From: Clostridia bacterium
GTDB lineage: Bacteria > Bacillota > Clostridia > Oscillospirales > CAG-272
Assembly (NCBI GenBank): GCA_017456545.1
Contig: JAFTJE010000013.1
Coordinates: forward strand, 1 to 46,533
Direction of reading: 5' to 3'
DNA length: 46,533 nt
Part shown: positions 14,883 to 22,262 of the stretch, piece after piece
How the letters are laid out: each line of letters starts with the position of its first letter
Position numbering within the stretch: position 1 is the stretch's first letter
The notes under the pieces: generated by a model
Databases searched by the model: none
Seen by the model: only the letters and a program-made list of their open reading frames with translations
What the model was told of the DNA's origin: nothing
Translations under genes and position numbers: made by a program

Positions 14883-16439
14883 TTATTCTTCGTTATAGCA
14901 CTCAAAGATTTTATCTATTCTATCGTTATCCTTAGCTGTTTTTCTTGTAAAGTAGCTTACAACAGGTACTACAACAAGGGATACTGCCATTGCACAAACA
15001 CCCATTTCGGGAGACTTCGCCGCAGCTGAGGAAAAGCCGGATGCAATAGATATAACAAGAGTAGCTATACCTACTGTGGCAAGACCGGATATCATACCTG
15101 CGTAGGCACCGATTTTTGTGATTTTCTTTGAAAAAAGACCCCAGATGTAAGGACCGATAAAGCAACCGGAAACAACTCCCCATGAGAAGGACATAAGGCT
15201 TACTATAATCGGAATATTCATTGTTGCAAAAATAAATGAGCATACAATAAATGCAAGACAAAGTATTCTTGTAAGCTTCATCTGCTTTTCAGGCTTGATT
15301 TCCTTCCTGCTAACAGCAGGGATAAGATCAACAGCTACCGCAGATGCAGATGTAAGAACCACTGCCTCAAGAGTTGACATTGATGCCGAAAGCAAAAGTA
15401 TGATTATAACTGCAAAAAGTATAAGTCCGATAATACTGTTACCCAGAACCTCAATAAGCACTGTAGGAATTACGGAGTCAACTCCTCCCTCGGGAAGCTT
15501 ACCGTCAAGGATAAGTCTTGATGAGCTGCCAACAAGGTATGCACCACAGCCGATAATAAGGCAGAATGCAGTTGAAATAATGGTTCCACGCTTAATGGAA
15601 GCAGTATCCTTTACTCCGTAGAACTTTCCTATCATCTGAGGAAGTCCCCATGTACCGAAGCTGGTTAGCATAATGTTCACACAAAGGAACTTAAAGGATG
15701 AGCCTCCAAAGATACTTGATAGCTGATCTCCCGTTACAGGGTTGGTATCCCCCTCTATGGGTCTGAAATTCTTAAGGTTTTCAAAAAGGCCCGTAATTCC
15801 TCCCACATTATCATGGCAGAGCACTGCAATAACGAGACAAATAACGCCAACTATCATAATGATTCCCTGTACAAGGTCTGCATAAGCAGAAGCTATATAT
15901 CCTCCTGCCACTAAATAGATTGCGGTAAGACAAGCGATAATCAGCATCCATACCCATGTCTCCACACTTGGAAATACTGCACTGAACAATGAACCAAGTC
16001 CCTTGTATACTGCCGCAGAGTAAGGAACAAGGAATACAAAGATAATTATCGCCGCAAATATCTTCATATTCTTCGAATCGTATCTTTTTTCAAAATATTC
16101 AGGCATTGTTTTTGTGCCTAATTTTCTTGTGATTTTTCTGGTTCTGTCAGCAAACAGAAGCCAGGAAAGCAGACAACCGAGAACAGCGTTACCTATACCT
16201 ATCCAAATTGCACCGATACCTATGTTCCAGCCGTGCTGTCCTGCGTATCCGACAAAAACAACCGCCGAGAAATATGCTGTTCCGTATGCAAATGCAGTGA
16301 CCCATGCATTAACCTTTCTGCCACCGATAAGGAACCCGTCAAGGGTCTTTGATTTACTGTAGCTTTTAACACCGATAAGCATCATAGCTGCAGCATAGAT
16401 ACATAATGCTACGATTATGTAGATTTGTGCATTTTCCAT
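14883..16439 (-). CDS. Sodium:solute symporter (SSS family), T-box controlled
   Basis: The 518-residue protein has about 13 membrane spans of the SSS fold. Family marks are FLIGGRKVNAWVTAFAYGTAYFSA near residues 36-59, the loop TMPEYFEKRY, YLVAGGYIASAYADLVQG and SASMSTLEAVVLTSASAVAVD at the second Na+-site region. Members import sugars, proline, pantothenate, acetate or phenylacetate with Na+. A Tyr-type T-box in its leader points to tyrosine or a Tyr precursor such as 4-hydroxyphenylacetate as substrate; this is inference. It ends 59 bases before the next promoter and is transcribed separately from paaK. GGGGG precedes the ATG. Confidence 0.88.
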   Translation of the reverse strand: MENAQIYIIVALCIYAAAMMLIGVKSYSKSKTLDGFLIGGRKVNAWVTAFAYGTAYFSAVVFVGYAGQHGWNIGIGAIWIGIGNAVLGCLLSWLLFADRTRKITRKLGTKTMPEYFEKRYDSKNMKIFAAIIIFVFLVPYSAAVYKGLGSLFSAVFPSVETWVWMLIIACLTAIYLVAGGYIASAYADLVQGIIMIVGVICLVIAVLCHDNVGGITGLFENLKNFRPIEGDTNPVTGDQLSSIFGGSSFKFLCVNIMLTSFGTWGLPQMIGKFYGVKDTASIKRGTIISTAFCLIIGCGAYLVGSSSRLILDGKLPEGGVDSVIPTVLIEVLGNSIIGLILFAVIIILLLSASMSTLEAVVLTSASAVAVDLIPAVSRKEIKPEKQMKLTRILCLAFIVCSFIFATMNIPIIVSLMSFSWGVVSGCFIGPYIWGLFSKKITKIGAYAGMISGLATVGIATLVISIASGFSSAAAKSPEMGVCAMAVSLVVVPVVSYFTRKTAKDNDRIDKIFECYNEE

Positions 16440-16477
16440 ATGCTACCCCCTTCTTGAATCACGGAGGTACAACCTAA

Positions 16478-16777
16478 AAAAATACGCCCTCCGTATTCCT
16501 GATAAGAATACAGAGGACGAGATATCCCGTGGTACCACCTCAATTTACCGCATGCTCACGCACACGGCCTTTTCAAGTGTCTAACAACACTCCTGTTCTG
16601 TTACGGGAACTCCCGTTGTAATCTACACACCCCAAAGGGGCTTCGGTACACAGCTCCTGAAATGTATTCTCTGTCTTACTAAGCTACCGTCTCGCACCAA
16701 CCGACGGCTCTCTGCAAGCACTTCTGACAGATACTTCTTTTCAATCATCGCATTTGACACTTTATCGAAATAAAGTA
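16478..16777 (-). promoter_or_regulatory. T-box leader (specifier TAC, Tyr) upstream of the symporter
   Basis: Minus-strand stem I contains the classic AGAGAGCCGTCGG...TTGGTGCGAGACGG. The lower stem TGAAA/TTTCA and upper CTGTC/GACAG enclose a specifier loop AAGTAT opposite AGAATACA, reading TAC at 16664-16666. T-box GGTGGTACCACGGG lies at about 16525-16538. Terminator arms are 16506-16518 and 16486-16498, followed by a T-run. Pairing is clean, so the Tyr call is firmer than the Phe call in the sister leader. Confidence 0.92.
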
Positions 16778-16782
16778 TCATC

Positions 16783-16811
16783 ATTGTAGCACTTTTGATA
16801 TGGGTTGTCAA
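16783..16811 (-). promoter_or_regulatory. Sigma-A promoter of the symporter T-box transcript
   Basis: Minus-strand TTGACA (16806-16811), 17-base spacer, TACAAT (16783-16788). Confidence 0.85.
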
Positions 16812-16924
16812 TAGGTTTTTACAATTTTTTGTCAAATTTTTATTCGCTTTTCATCAAAAATATTCACAAAAATATTCATGTATCCACAATATAGATTTTT
16901 CACAGTATTATTTAATATTCTCAC

Positions 16925-16953
16925 TTGAAATTTGTATGCAAATGTGATACAAT
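16925..16953 (+). promoter_or_regulatory. Sigma-A promoter of the GH27 operon
   Basis: TTGAAA (16925-16930), 17-base spacer, TACAAT (16948-16953), 35 bases before the GH27 start. Confidence 0.82.
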
Positions 16954-16987
16954 CATATCGACTACATATAATACAAGGAGAGTACCT

Positions 16988-18103
16988 ATGCTTGCAAAAA
17001 AACCTCCTATGGGTTGGAACTCATGGAATACATTTACAAACAAAATTGACGAAAAGCTTATTATGGAGACTGCCGATGCAATGGTGGACAACGGTCTTCT
17101 TGATGCCGGATATGAATATCTGGTTATTGATGACTGTTGGAGTGAGAAGCAGCGCGACGAAAACGGAATGCTTGTAGCCGATAAGGAAAAATTCCCACAC
17201 GGTATTAAATATGTTGCAGACTATGTTCACTCCAAGGGACTTAAATTCGGTATGTATTCATGCTGCGGCACTCTTACCTGTGCAGGATATCCGGGTAGCT
17301 TCGGTCACGAATTTGACGATGCTAAATACTTTGCCGAGGTGGGAGTTGATTTTCTAAAGTATGATAACTGCTACAAGACCAAGATGGAAAATTATCTTGC
17401 ATACATGCGAATGTCTGTAGCTTTGCGTTCCTGTGGCAGAGAAATTCTTTTTTCTGCCTGCAATTGGGGAACAGATAATGTTCACAGCTGGGCAAGGGCA
17501 GTTGGAGCGCATATGTACCGTTCCACCTTTGATATTACCGACACCTTTGAATCTATAAAAGAGCTCTCCGAAAGTCAAAAGGATAAGCTTGTTTACTCTG
17601 CACCCGGATGTTATAATGACATCGATATGCTTGTAACAGGGCTTCATGGAGAGGGTTCTATCGGCTTCGGTCACGGATGTACCGAGGCAAATTACAGATA
17701 TCACTTTGCATTCTGGTGTCTTGCATCCTCACCTCTTATGATAGGATGCGATGTTCGTAACCTTTCAAAGGAAAACAAGGCACTTCTTACAAATCCTCTA
17801 CTTATCAGAATAAATCAGGATGAAGAGGGCCGTCCTCCAATTTTCTTTGGAGATTATGAGTACCATGCATTTAAGGTACTGTCAAATAACGAATATGCTA
17901 TTGGATTTTTCAATCCCCTTGACAAAGAACGCAAAATAACCTTCAATTTCCATGACCTCGGTCTTATGCCGAATGACAGATGCGTATTGAAGATTACCGA
18001 CGCATTTACAGGTGAGGATCTCGGTGTGTACAGAGATTACTTCAGTGCCCATGTTGGCTCAGGCGATGCGAAAATGTTTATCGCCACTCCTGTATTACTA
18101 TGA
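16988..18103 (+). CDS. GH27 alpha-galactosidase
   Basis: The 371-residue enzyme removes terminal alpha-galactose (or alpha-N-acetylgalactosamine). It starts with the family signature KKPPMGWNSWN; the catalytic nucleophile is Asp126 in FLKYDNCY and the acid/base Asp182 in YRSTFDITDTF. GYEYLVIDDCW and LASSPLMIGCD are further GH27 landmarks. A short C-terminal beta domain begins near residue 290. No signal peptide, so it should act on imported oligosaccharides. The ATG at 16988 follows AAGGAGA by five bases, and the upstream frame extension overlaps the promoter. Its stop overlaps a zinc-ribbon ORF by four bases. Confidence 0.93.
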   Translation: MLAKKPPMGWNSWNTFTNKIDEKLIMETADAMVDNGLLDAGYEYLVIDDCWSEKQRDENGMLVADKEKFPHGIKYVADYVHSKGLKFGMYSCCGTLTCAGYPGSFGHEFDDAKYFAEVGVDFLKYDNCYKTKMENYLAYMRMSVALRSCGREILFSACNWGTDNVHSWARAVGAHMYRSTFDITDTFESIKELSESQKDKLVYSAPGCYNDIDMLVTGLHGEGSIGFGHGCTEANYRYHFAFWCLASSPLMIGCDVRNLSKENKALLTNPLLIRINQDEEGRPPIFFGDYEYHAFKVLSNNEYAIGFFNPLDKERKITFNFHDLGLMPNDRCVLKITDAFTGEDLGVYRDYFSAHVGSGDAKMFIATPVLL

Positions 18104-18291
18104 GGGGATGCATAAAGTGCGGCGCACCCCTTACCGCTGATGAAATAGCGATATTCAAAAGACTTATAAATCGAGGGGCTACAGATTGCGAATGCAAAAA
18201 ATGCCTTGCTGTTCACTTAAAAATTGACCCTGCCGAAATAGATAGGAAAATCGAGTTTTTCAAGCGACACGGATGTACATTATTTACATAA
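18100..18291 (+). CDS. Small zinc-ribbon-like protein coupled to GH27
   Basis: Sixty-three residues with CIKC at residues 4-7 and CECKKC at 30-35, enough for one zinc ribbon. Between them is a helix (ADEIAIFKRLINRG), and the tail is helical (AEIDRKIEFFKRHGC). Its ATG overlaps the GH27 TGA as ATGA, so it should be made by coupled translation. I do not recognise the function; small DNA- or protein-binding ribbons are possible. A terminator follows directly. Confidence 0.75.
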   Translation: MRGCIKCGAPLTADEIAIFKRLINRGATDCECKKCLAVHLKIDPAEIDRKIEFFKRHGCTLFT

Positions 18292-18298
18292 AAATGCA

Positions 18299-18352
18299 GA
18301 CTGCCTTAGCATATTATCCATAACGGGAAATACGCTGAGGCAGTCCTTTTTC
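18299..18352. terminator. Terminator between convergent GH27 and GH36 transcripts
   Basis: A 12-base stem, GACTGCCTTAGC (18299-18310) with GCTGAGGCAGTC (18334-18345), contains one G-U pair and is followed by CTTTTTC on the plus strand. Confidence 0.75.
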
Positions 18353-20090
18353 ATATTATTTTAACCATTCCACAGTTGTCAACAGGTAATTTAGATACGC
18401 CTGCGGGAATCATACCCTCACTCTGTTTTTCGCCGAAAATACTGTAAATCTCATATTTGGATTCTTTTTCGGTCTCCACATAAATTCCTTTATTTCCCGT
18501 TGAATTAAATATGTAGCTTACGAGACTTGAATCTATATCAGCCACAACTCTCTGATATAAAACAGCCACACTCTCCACATCATTTTGGCTCTTTACCATA
18601 GAATAGTTAGCCTCTGTGTCACGGGCTGAAATATTACCGTCAAGTATAGCATCCCTATGCTCCCTCCAGAAGGAAAGAAAATGCTTAAGGAGCTTTTTAT
18701 GCTCTTCGGTTATATTATCAAAGCGTACGGAAATCTGAGGCACTGTAAACATACAGGCAAAAAGCTGATATCCGACACTCTCCGGTGTATCGTTGCTATT
18801 CCACATCAGCATATCGCTGTGGACCGAGGCACCTCCCATGGTAAGGCGGAGGTCTACTGCTCCTATTCTGTTAGCCAGCGAGTCACAGGGGCAGTCTGTA
18901 ACCCGGAAGAAATTGCCGTATTTTGCAACCACCGGTCCCACATATGACTGACGGAACTCTATCATAAATTCGGGATTTTTAGCCTTTAATCTTGCAGATA
19001 CCTCGGAAAGGAGCTTATTAACTCCCTCCTCCACGGAAACACAATCCATCCTATCATAATCCTTTGAGCTGCACTCCTCGGGCAAAAAGCTATCTATAAA
19101 ATCGAGCTTAAGTCCGTCCCAGCCGTACTTTTCCACATATCCACAGTAAATATCAACAAGGAAATCCCGTACCTCCCTGAATCTCGGGTCAAGAACCGAT
19201 GCTCTTGAATATTCACGGTGTCTCAAATACATTCCCTTAAAGCGTTCATAGTTTTCACTCATATAACCTACATAAGGCACGGAAAACCATATTACGAATT
19301 TCATACCCAGGGCGTGAATACGGTCTACAAAATCCTTCATATCGGGGATTTTCTTTTTGCTGATCTTCCAATCTCCGCAGTAGGCGTATCCACGGGCGTT
19401 ATCCTCTGTCTGCCATCCGTCGTCTACTATTACAGTATCCATACCAAGGGATTTAGCTACCTCGCACTCCCTGACGATAGCGTCCACATCTATCTCCTGA
19501 TGATAGCTGTACCATGCAGAATACATAGGAAGCCTTGCATACTCGGGAGAGTGGCACACAGTATAGCCGAGCTCACTCCACCACTCCCTCGCAGATTTTA
19601 CGCTGTCACAGAACGGTATACTTCTTTTATCTATTCTTAAAGTAATGGAATACTCCGACATAAGGGGACTTATATCGGGGAAAAGCTCCATCTTTATCCT
19701 TAACCTTCCGTTTTCCTCTACCGCACCGGCAGATAGAATCGTAGTGTTTGCAGGGTCGGACAGAGCTACTGTTATTCTGTTCATATTAGCCTTGCTGTAA
19801 ATACAGATAAGGGGCATTCCCGTAGCTGTTCTGCTAACCTCACTACGCATATTCCAATCGGGAGTAATATTCTTGCTGAATTGACTCTTCGATGACCAGA
19901 AGCCCATCATATCTATCTGGTCCTCCTCCCAAACAAGGGAGTACCTTGTGGGATATACAGCTTTACCGAAATCCAGGTGCAGACTGTATTCACACACATC
20001 TCCTTCCTTAACAAGAGTAAGGCTCTCCTCCTTTAGCTCGTTCTCTGTAAAGCTCTCAAAAGTAATTCCGTGATAAGTAAATTTTGACAT
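18351..20090 (-). CDS. GH36-like alpha-galactosidase (melibiase-type)
   Basis: The 579-residue protein has an N-terminal beta domain (to about residue 160) and a clan GH-D TIM barrel. Landmarks are TVIVDDGWQTED (220-230), GMKFVIWFSVP, the nucleophile Asp330 in DGLKLDFID and the likely acid/base Asp near 399 in FFRVTDCPCDS. A small C-terminal beta domain follows. It is shorter than classical GH36 (about 720), so its subgroup and substrate, alpha-galactoside or alpha-N-acetylgalactosaminide, are open. No signal peptide. It lies 48 bases downstream of thioredoxin reductase, and no promoter of its own is seen. Confidence 0.85.
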   Translation of the reverse strand: MSKFTYHGITFESFTENELKEESLTLVKEGDVCEYSLHLDFGKAVYPTRYSLVWEEDQIDMMGFWSSKSQFSKNITPDWNMRSEVSRTATGMPLICIYSKANMNRITVALSDPANTTILSAGAVEENGRLRIKMELFPDISPLMSEYSITLRIDKRSIPFCDSVKSAREWWSELGYTVCHSPEYARLPMYSAWYSYHQEIDVDAIVRECEVAKSLGMDTVIVDDGWQTEDNARGYAYCGDWKISKKKIPDMKDFVDRIHALGMKFVIWFSVPYVGYMSENYERFKGMYLRHREYSRASVLDPRFREVRDFLVDIYCGYVEKYGWDGLKLDFIDSFLPEECSSKDYDRMDCVSVEEGVNKLLSEVSARLKAKNPEFMIEFRQSYVGPVVAKYGNFFRVTDCPCDSLANRIGAVDLRLTMGGASVHSDMLMWNSNDTPESVGYQLFACMFTVPQISVRFDNITEEHKKLLKHFLSFWREHRDAILDGNISARDTEANYSMVKSQNDVESVAVLYQRVVADIDSSLVSYIFNSTGNKGIYVETEKESKYEIYSIFGEKQSEGMIPAGVSKLPVDNCGMVKII

Positions 20091-20138
20091 TTTTTCTCCT
20101 TATTTTTTCAGTACCGTTATATATTTTTTGTTACATTT

Positions 20139-21062
20139 TTAGTATTGATGCGACAAATATTCCTCTGCATAGTGGGCAGCTGTTGCCCCATCGGAGGCTG
20201 CAGTTACTACCTGCCGTAATGCCTTAGTACGGACATCTCCCGCAGCAAACACACCGTCAATATTTGTTCTTGTGCTTTCGTCGGCTATTATATATCCGTT
20301 TTTATCAAGGTTTATTTGTCCCTTGAAAGCTTGGGTTATCGGCTCTCTTCCTATACTTACAAATACACCGTCGCATTCTACTGTGTCTGTACTGCCGGTT
20401 TTGAGATTATTTATTTTCACTCCCCTGACTCTGCCGTCTGTAATATAATCTGTCACAATGCTATCCCACATAAATTCCACATTTTCCGCCTTCATAAGGG
20501 GTTCATGATATATTTTAGTTGCACGGAGAGTATCTCTTCTGTGAATTATAATAACCTTTTTGCAAAGATGAGAAAGGTATAATGCATCGGATACAGCGGA
20601 ATTTCCACCACCGACAACTGCAACAGTCTTATTTTTATAAAATCTTCCGTCACAGTGGGCACAGTAGTGGAGCCCCTTTCCTACAAGCTTATCCTCCCCT
20701 GTTATTCCAAGCCTTCTCGGGTCAGCTCCTGTAGCTATAATTACCGTCCTTGCAAGTAAAACACCCGTAGGAGTGGTTAATTTTTTTATCTTATCACTAA
20801 GGTCAACGCCCGTTATCTCCCGATACTCGGTCCTTGCTCCAAATCTTTCGGCACCCGATTGCATATTCATAGCAAGAGTAAAGCCGTCAATACCCTCGTT
20901 AAATCCGGGGTAGTTATCTATAATATCTGTAAGTGTCATCTGTCCACCGGGTGCAGACCTTTCCGCAACTAAGGTATCAAGCCCTGCACGGGATGTGTAA
21001 AGTGCCGAGGAATATCCTGCAGCGCCTCCACCGATAATTATTACATCATAAATGTGCTCCAT
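20139..21062 (-). CDS. trxB: Thioredoxin-disulfide reductase
   Basis: The 307-residue flavoprotein transfers electrons from NADPH to thioredoxin. It has FAD site VIIIGGGAAGYSSALYTSRAG (near residues 8-28), redox pair CAHC (134-137), NAD(P) site VAVVGGGNSAVSDALYL and C-terminal FAD contact GVFAAGDVRTKALRQVVTAA. Length is standard. ATG 21062 was preferred to an upstream start because AAGGAG precedes it. No thioredoxin gene is adjacent. It has an overlapping divergent promoter region with the MBL-fold gene. Confidence 0.94.
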   Translation of the reverse strand: MEHIYDVIIIGGGAAGYSSALYTSRAGLDTLVAERSAPGGQMTLTDIIDNYPGFNEGIDGFTLAMNMQSGAERFGARTEYREITGVDLSDKIKKLTTPTGVLLARTVIIATGADPRRLGITGEDKLVGKGLHYCAHCDGRFYKNKTVAVVGGGNSAVSDALYLSHLCKKVIIIHRRDTLRATKIYHEPLMKAENVEFMWDSIVTDYITDGRVRGVKINNLKTGSTDTVECDGVFVSIGREPITQAFKGQINLDKNGYIIADESTRTNIDGVFAAGDVRTKALRQVVTAASDGATAAHYAEEYLSHQY

Positions 21063-21074
21063 AATTCTCCTTCC

Positions 21075-21103
21075 TTGACATACGCCAGATAAAGTGGTAC
21101 AAT
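21075..21103 (+). promoter_or_regulatory. Sigma-A promoter for the MBL-fold hydrolase gene
   Basis: TTGACA (21075-21080), 17-base spacer, TACAAT (21098-21103). It lies just inside the trxB promoter, so the two divergent transcripts overlap at their 5' ends. Confidence 0.82.
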
Positions 21104-21123
21104 CTATATATAATTCTACCATA

Positions 21124-21153
21124 ATAATACCATAAAAATACATTGGTTGTCAA
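21124..21153 (-). promoter_or_regulatory. Sigma-A promoter for trxB
   Basis: Minus-strand TTGACA (21148-21153), 18-base spacer, TATTAT (21124-21129). Confidence 0.7.
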
Positions 21154-21166
21154 CATTGGAGGACAG

Positions 21167-21943
21167 ATGAAAATAACCGTACTTACAGAAAATATAACCG
21201 AAAATCCTATCATATGTGCCGAGCACGGTCTTTCTCTTTATATTGAAACGGATGCACACAAAATTTTATTCGATATGGGACAGACCGATCTTTTTTATAA
21301 AAACGCCACTATCCTTGGTGTAGACCTTGCAGAGGTGGATATTGCCATTCTTTCCCACGGTCATTACGACCACGGAGGAGGTTTGTCTACATTTCTCAAA
21401 ATAAATAACAGTGCTCCTGTATATATAAGCCCCTATGCATTCGAGCCACACTATAACGGCAAAGAAAAATACATAGGGCTTGATTCATCATTACAGGGTA
21501 GCTCACGGCTTATTTTTACGGCAAATACCGAAATTATCGACACCTCCCTGTCAATTCACTCCTATAACGACAGGGAAATGCCTAATTTTCTTGGCTCCTT
21601 CGGGCTGACAAAAAGATTGGGAGATGAATTTATCCCGGATGATTTTATTCATGAGCAATATCTGCTTATCCGTGAAAATGGGAAGCGAGTGCTTATCAGT
21701 GGGTGCTCACATAAGGGCATTATTGATATTGTGGACTGGTCCTGCCCGGATGTGCTTATAGGTGGCTTTCATCTTTCCAAAATATCGGATACTGCCGAGC
21801 TCGATAAAATCGCAAACGCATTATCATCCCATAAAGCCTCATATTATACCTGCCATTGCACAGGGACAGCTCAGTATGAATACCTGAAATCAAAAATGCC
21901 GTATCTTGAATATTTATCCTGTGGAAAAGTAATAGAATTATAA
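21167..21943 (+). CDS. MBL-fold metallo-hydrolase
   Basis: The 258-residue protein has the metallo-beta-lactamase signature LSHGHYDHGGG (HxHxDH, near residues 66-76) and later metal-binding His in SGCSHKGI and GGFHLSK. This subgroup is annotated as 7,8-dihydropterin-6-methyl-4-(beta-D-ribofuranosyl)-aminobenzene-5'-phosphate synthase-like, mostly of unknown role in bacteria. ATG 21167 follows GGAGGACAG; the upstream frame extension lacks a ribosome site. It is a single-gene transcript with a terminator at 21943-21968. Confidence 0.88.
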   Translation: MKITVLTENITENPIICAEHGLSLYIETDAHKILFDMGQTDLFYKNATILGVDLAEVDIAILSHGHYDHGGGLSTFLKINNSAPVYISPYAFEPHYNGKEKYIGLDSSLQGSSRLIFTANTEIIDTSLSIHSYNDREMPNFLGSFGLTKRLGDEFIPDDFIHEQYLLIRENGKRVLISGCSHKGIIDIVDWSCPDVLIGGFHLSKISDTAELDKIANALSSHKASYYTCHCTGTAQYEYLKSKMPYLEYLSCGKVIEL

Positions 21944-21968
21944 AAGCCGAGGTGCCTCGGCTTTTTTA
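21943..21968 (+). terminator. Terminator after the MBL-fold gene
   Basis: GC-rich stem AAGCCGAGG (21944-21952) with CCTCGGCTT, tight loop, then TTTTTT. Confidence 0.85.
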
Positions 21969-22136
21969 ACTGTATTTTCTGTATGCTATTCTTCTCCACG
22001 CTTCTCTGAAATAGACGGAGTAGAATTTATAAGTGCTCTCCTTGTGGAATATTATCTGCTCTCTTGATGCTTCCTTAGAAGTACTCTCCCTGTGACGGAC
22101 TGTATTCTCCCTTAACATTCGTGTTTCTTTTTTCAT
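21966..22136 (-). CDS. Small strongly basic hypothetical protein, 56 residues
   Basis: A near-consensus promoter (22159-22187), an AGGGGGGA ribosome site eight bases before the ATG and a 56-codon frame support a real gene. The product is rich in Arg and Lys and in Ser/Glu (RENTVRHRESTSKEASRE), with an aromatic-basic tail (FREAWRRIAYRKYS). No transmembrane or Cys motif. No family is recognised; nucleic-acid binding or a spore small protein would fit the composition, but nothing proves it. Its stop overlaps the MBL terminator, and the genes are convergent. Confidence 0.6.
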   Translation of the reverse strand: MKKETRMLRENTVRHRESTSKEASREQIIFHKESTYKFYSVYFREAWRRIAYRKYS

Positions 22137-22158
22137 TAAAATCCCCCCTAGCAACAGT

Positions 22159-22187
22159 ATTATATCAAGTTATTTTTTCAAAAACAA
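22159..22187 (-). promoter_or_regulatory. Sigma-A promoter of the small basic protein gene
   Basis: Minus-strand TTGTTT (22182-22187), 17-base spacer, perfect TATAAT (22159-22164). Confidence 0.75.
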
Positions 22188-22190
22188 GAC

Positions 22191-22219
22191 TTGTAATATA
22201 CCGTTTTTTATGGTATAAT
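22191..22219 (+). promoter_or_regulatory. Candidate plus-strand promoter leading into a hairpin
   Basis: TTGTAA (22191-22196), 17-base spacer, TATAAT (22214-22219), directly before the hairpin at 22230-22259 and antisense to the end of the deacetylase gene. There is no ORF behind it. Confidence 0.45.
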
Positions 22220-22229
22220 AGATACAGAA

Positions 22230-22259
22230 AACAGGACTGACTCGGTGGTCAGTCCTGTT
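22230..22259. terminator. Hairpin at the end of the miaB-mutS-mutL-tgt operon
   Basis: Perfect 12-base stem AACAGGACTGAC (22230-22241) with 22248-22259. It lies four bases after the deacetylase stop on the minus strand. The minus-strand T-run after it is weak. Confidence 0.65.
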
Positions 22260-22262
22260 CTG

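Noticed and set aside
14505-16530. Two long stretches sharing GAATACAGAGGACGAGA, the GTGGTACCACCT motif and GGGAACTCCCGTTG look like a dispersed repeat or miniature transposon pair.
   Set aside because: All shared blocks are canonical T-box parts (terminator, T-box sequence, stem III region) in the right order behind sigma-A promoters.
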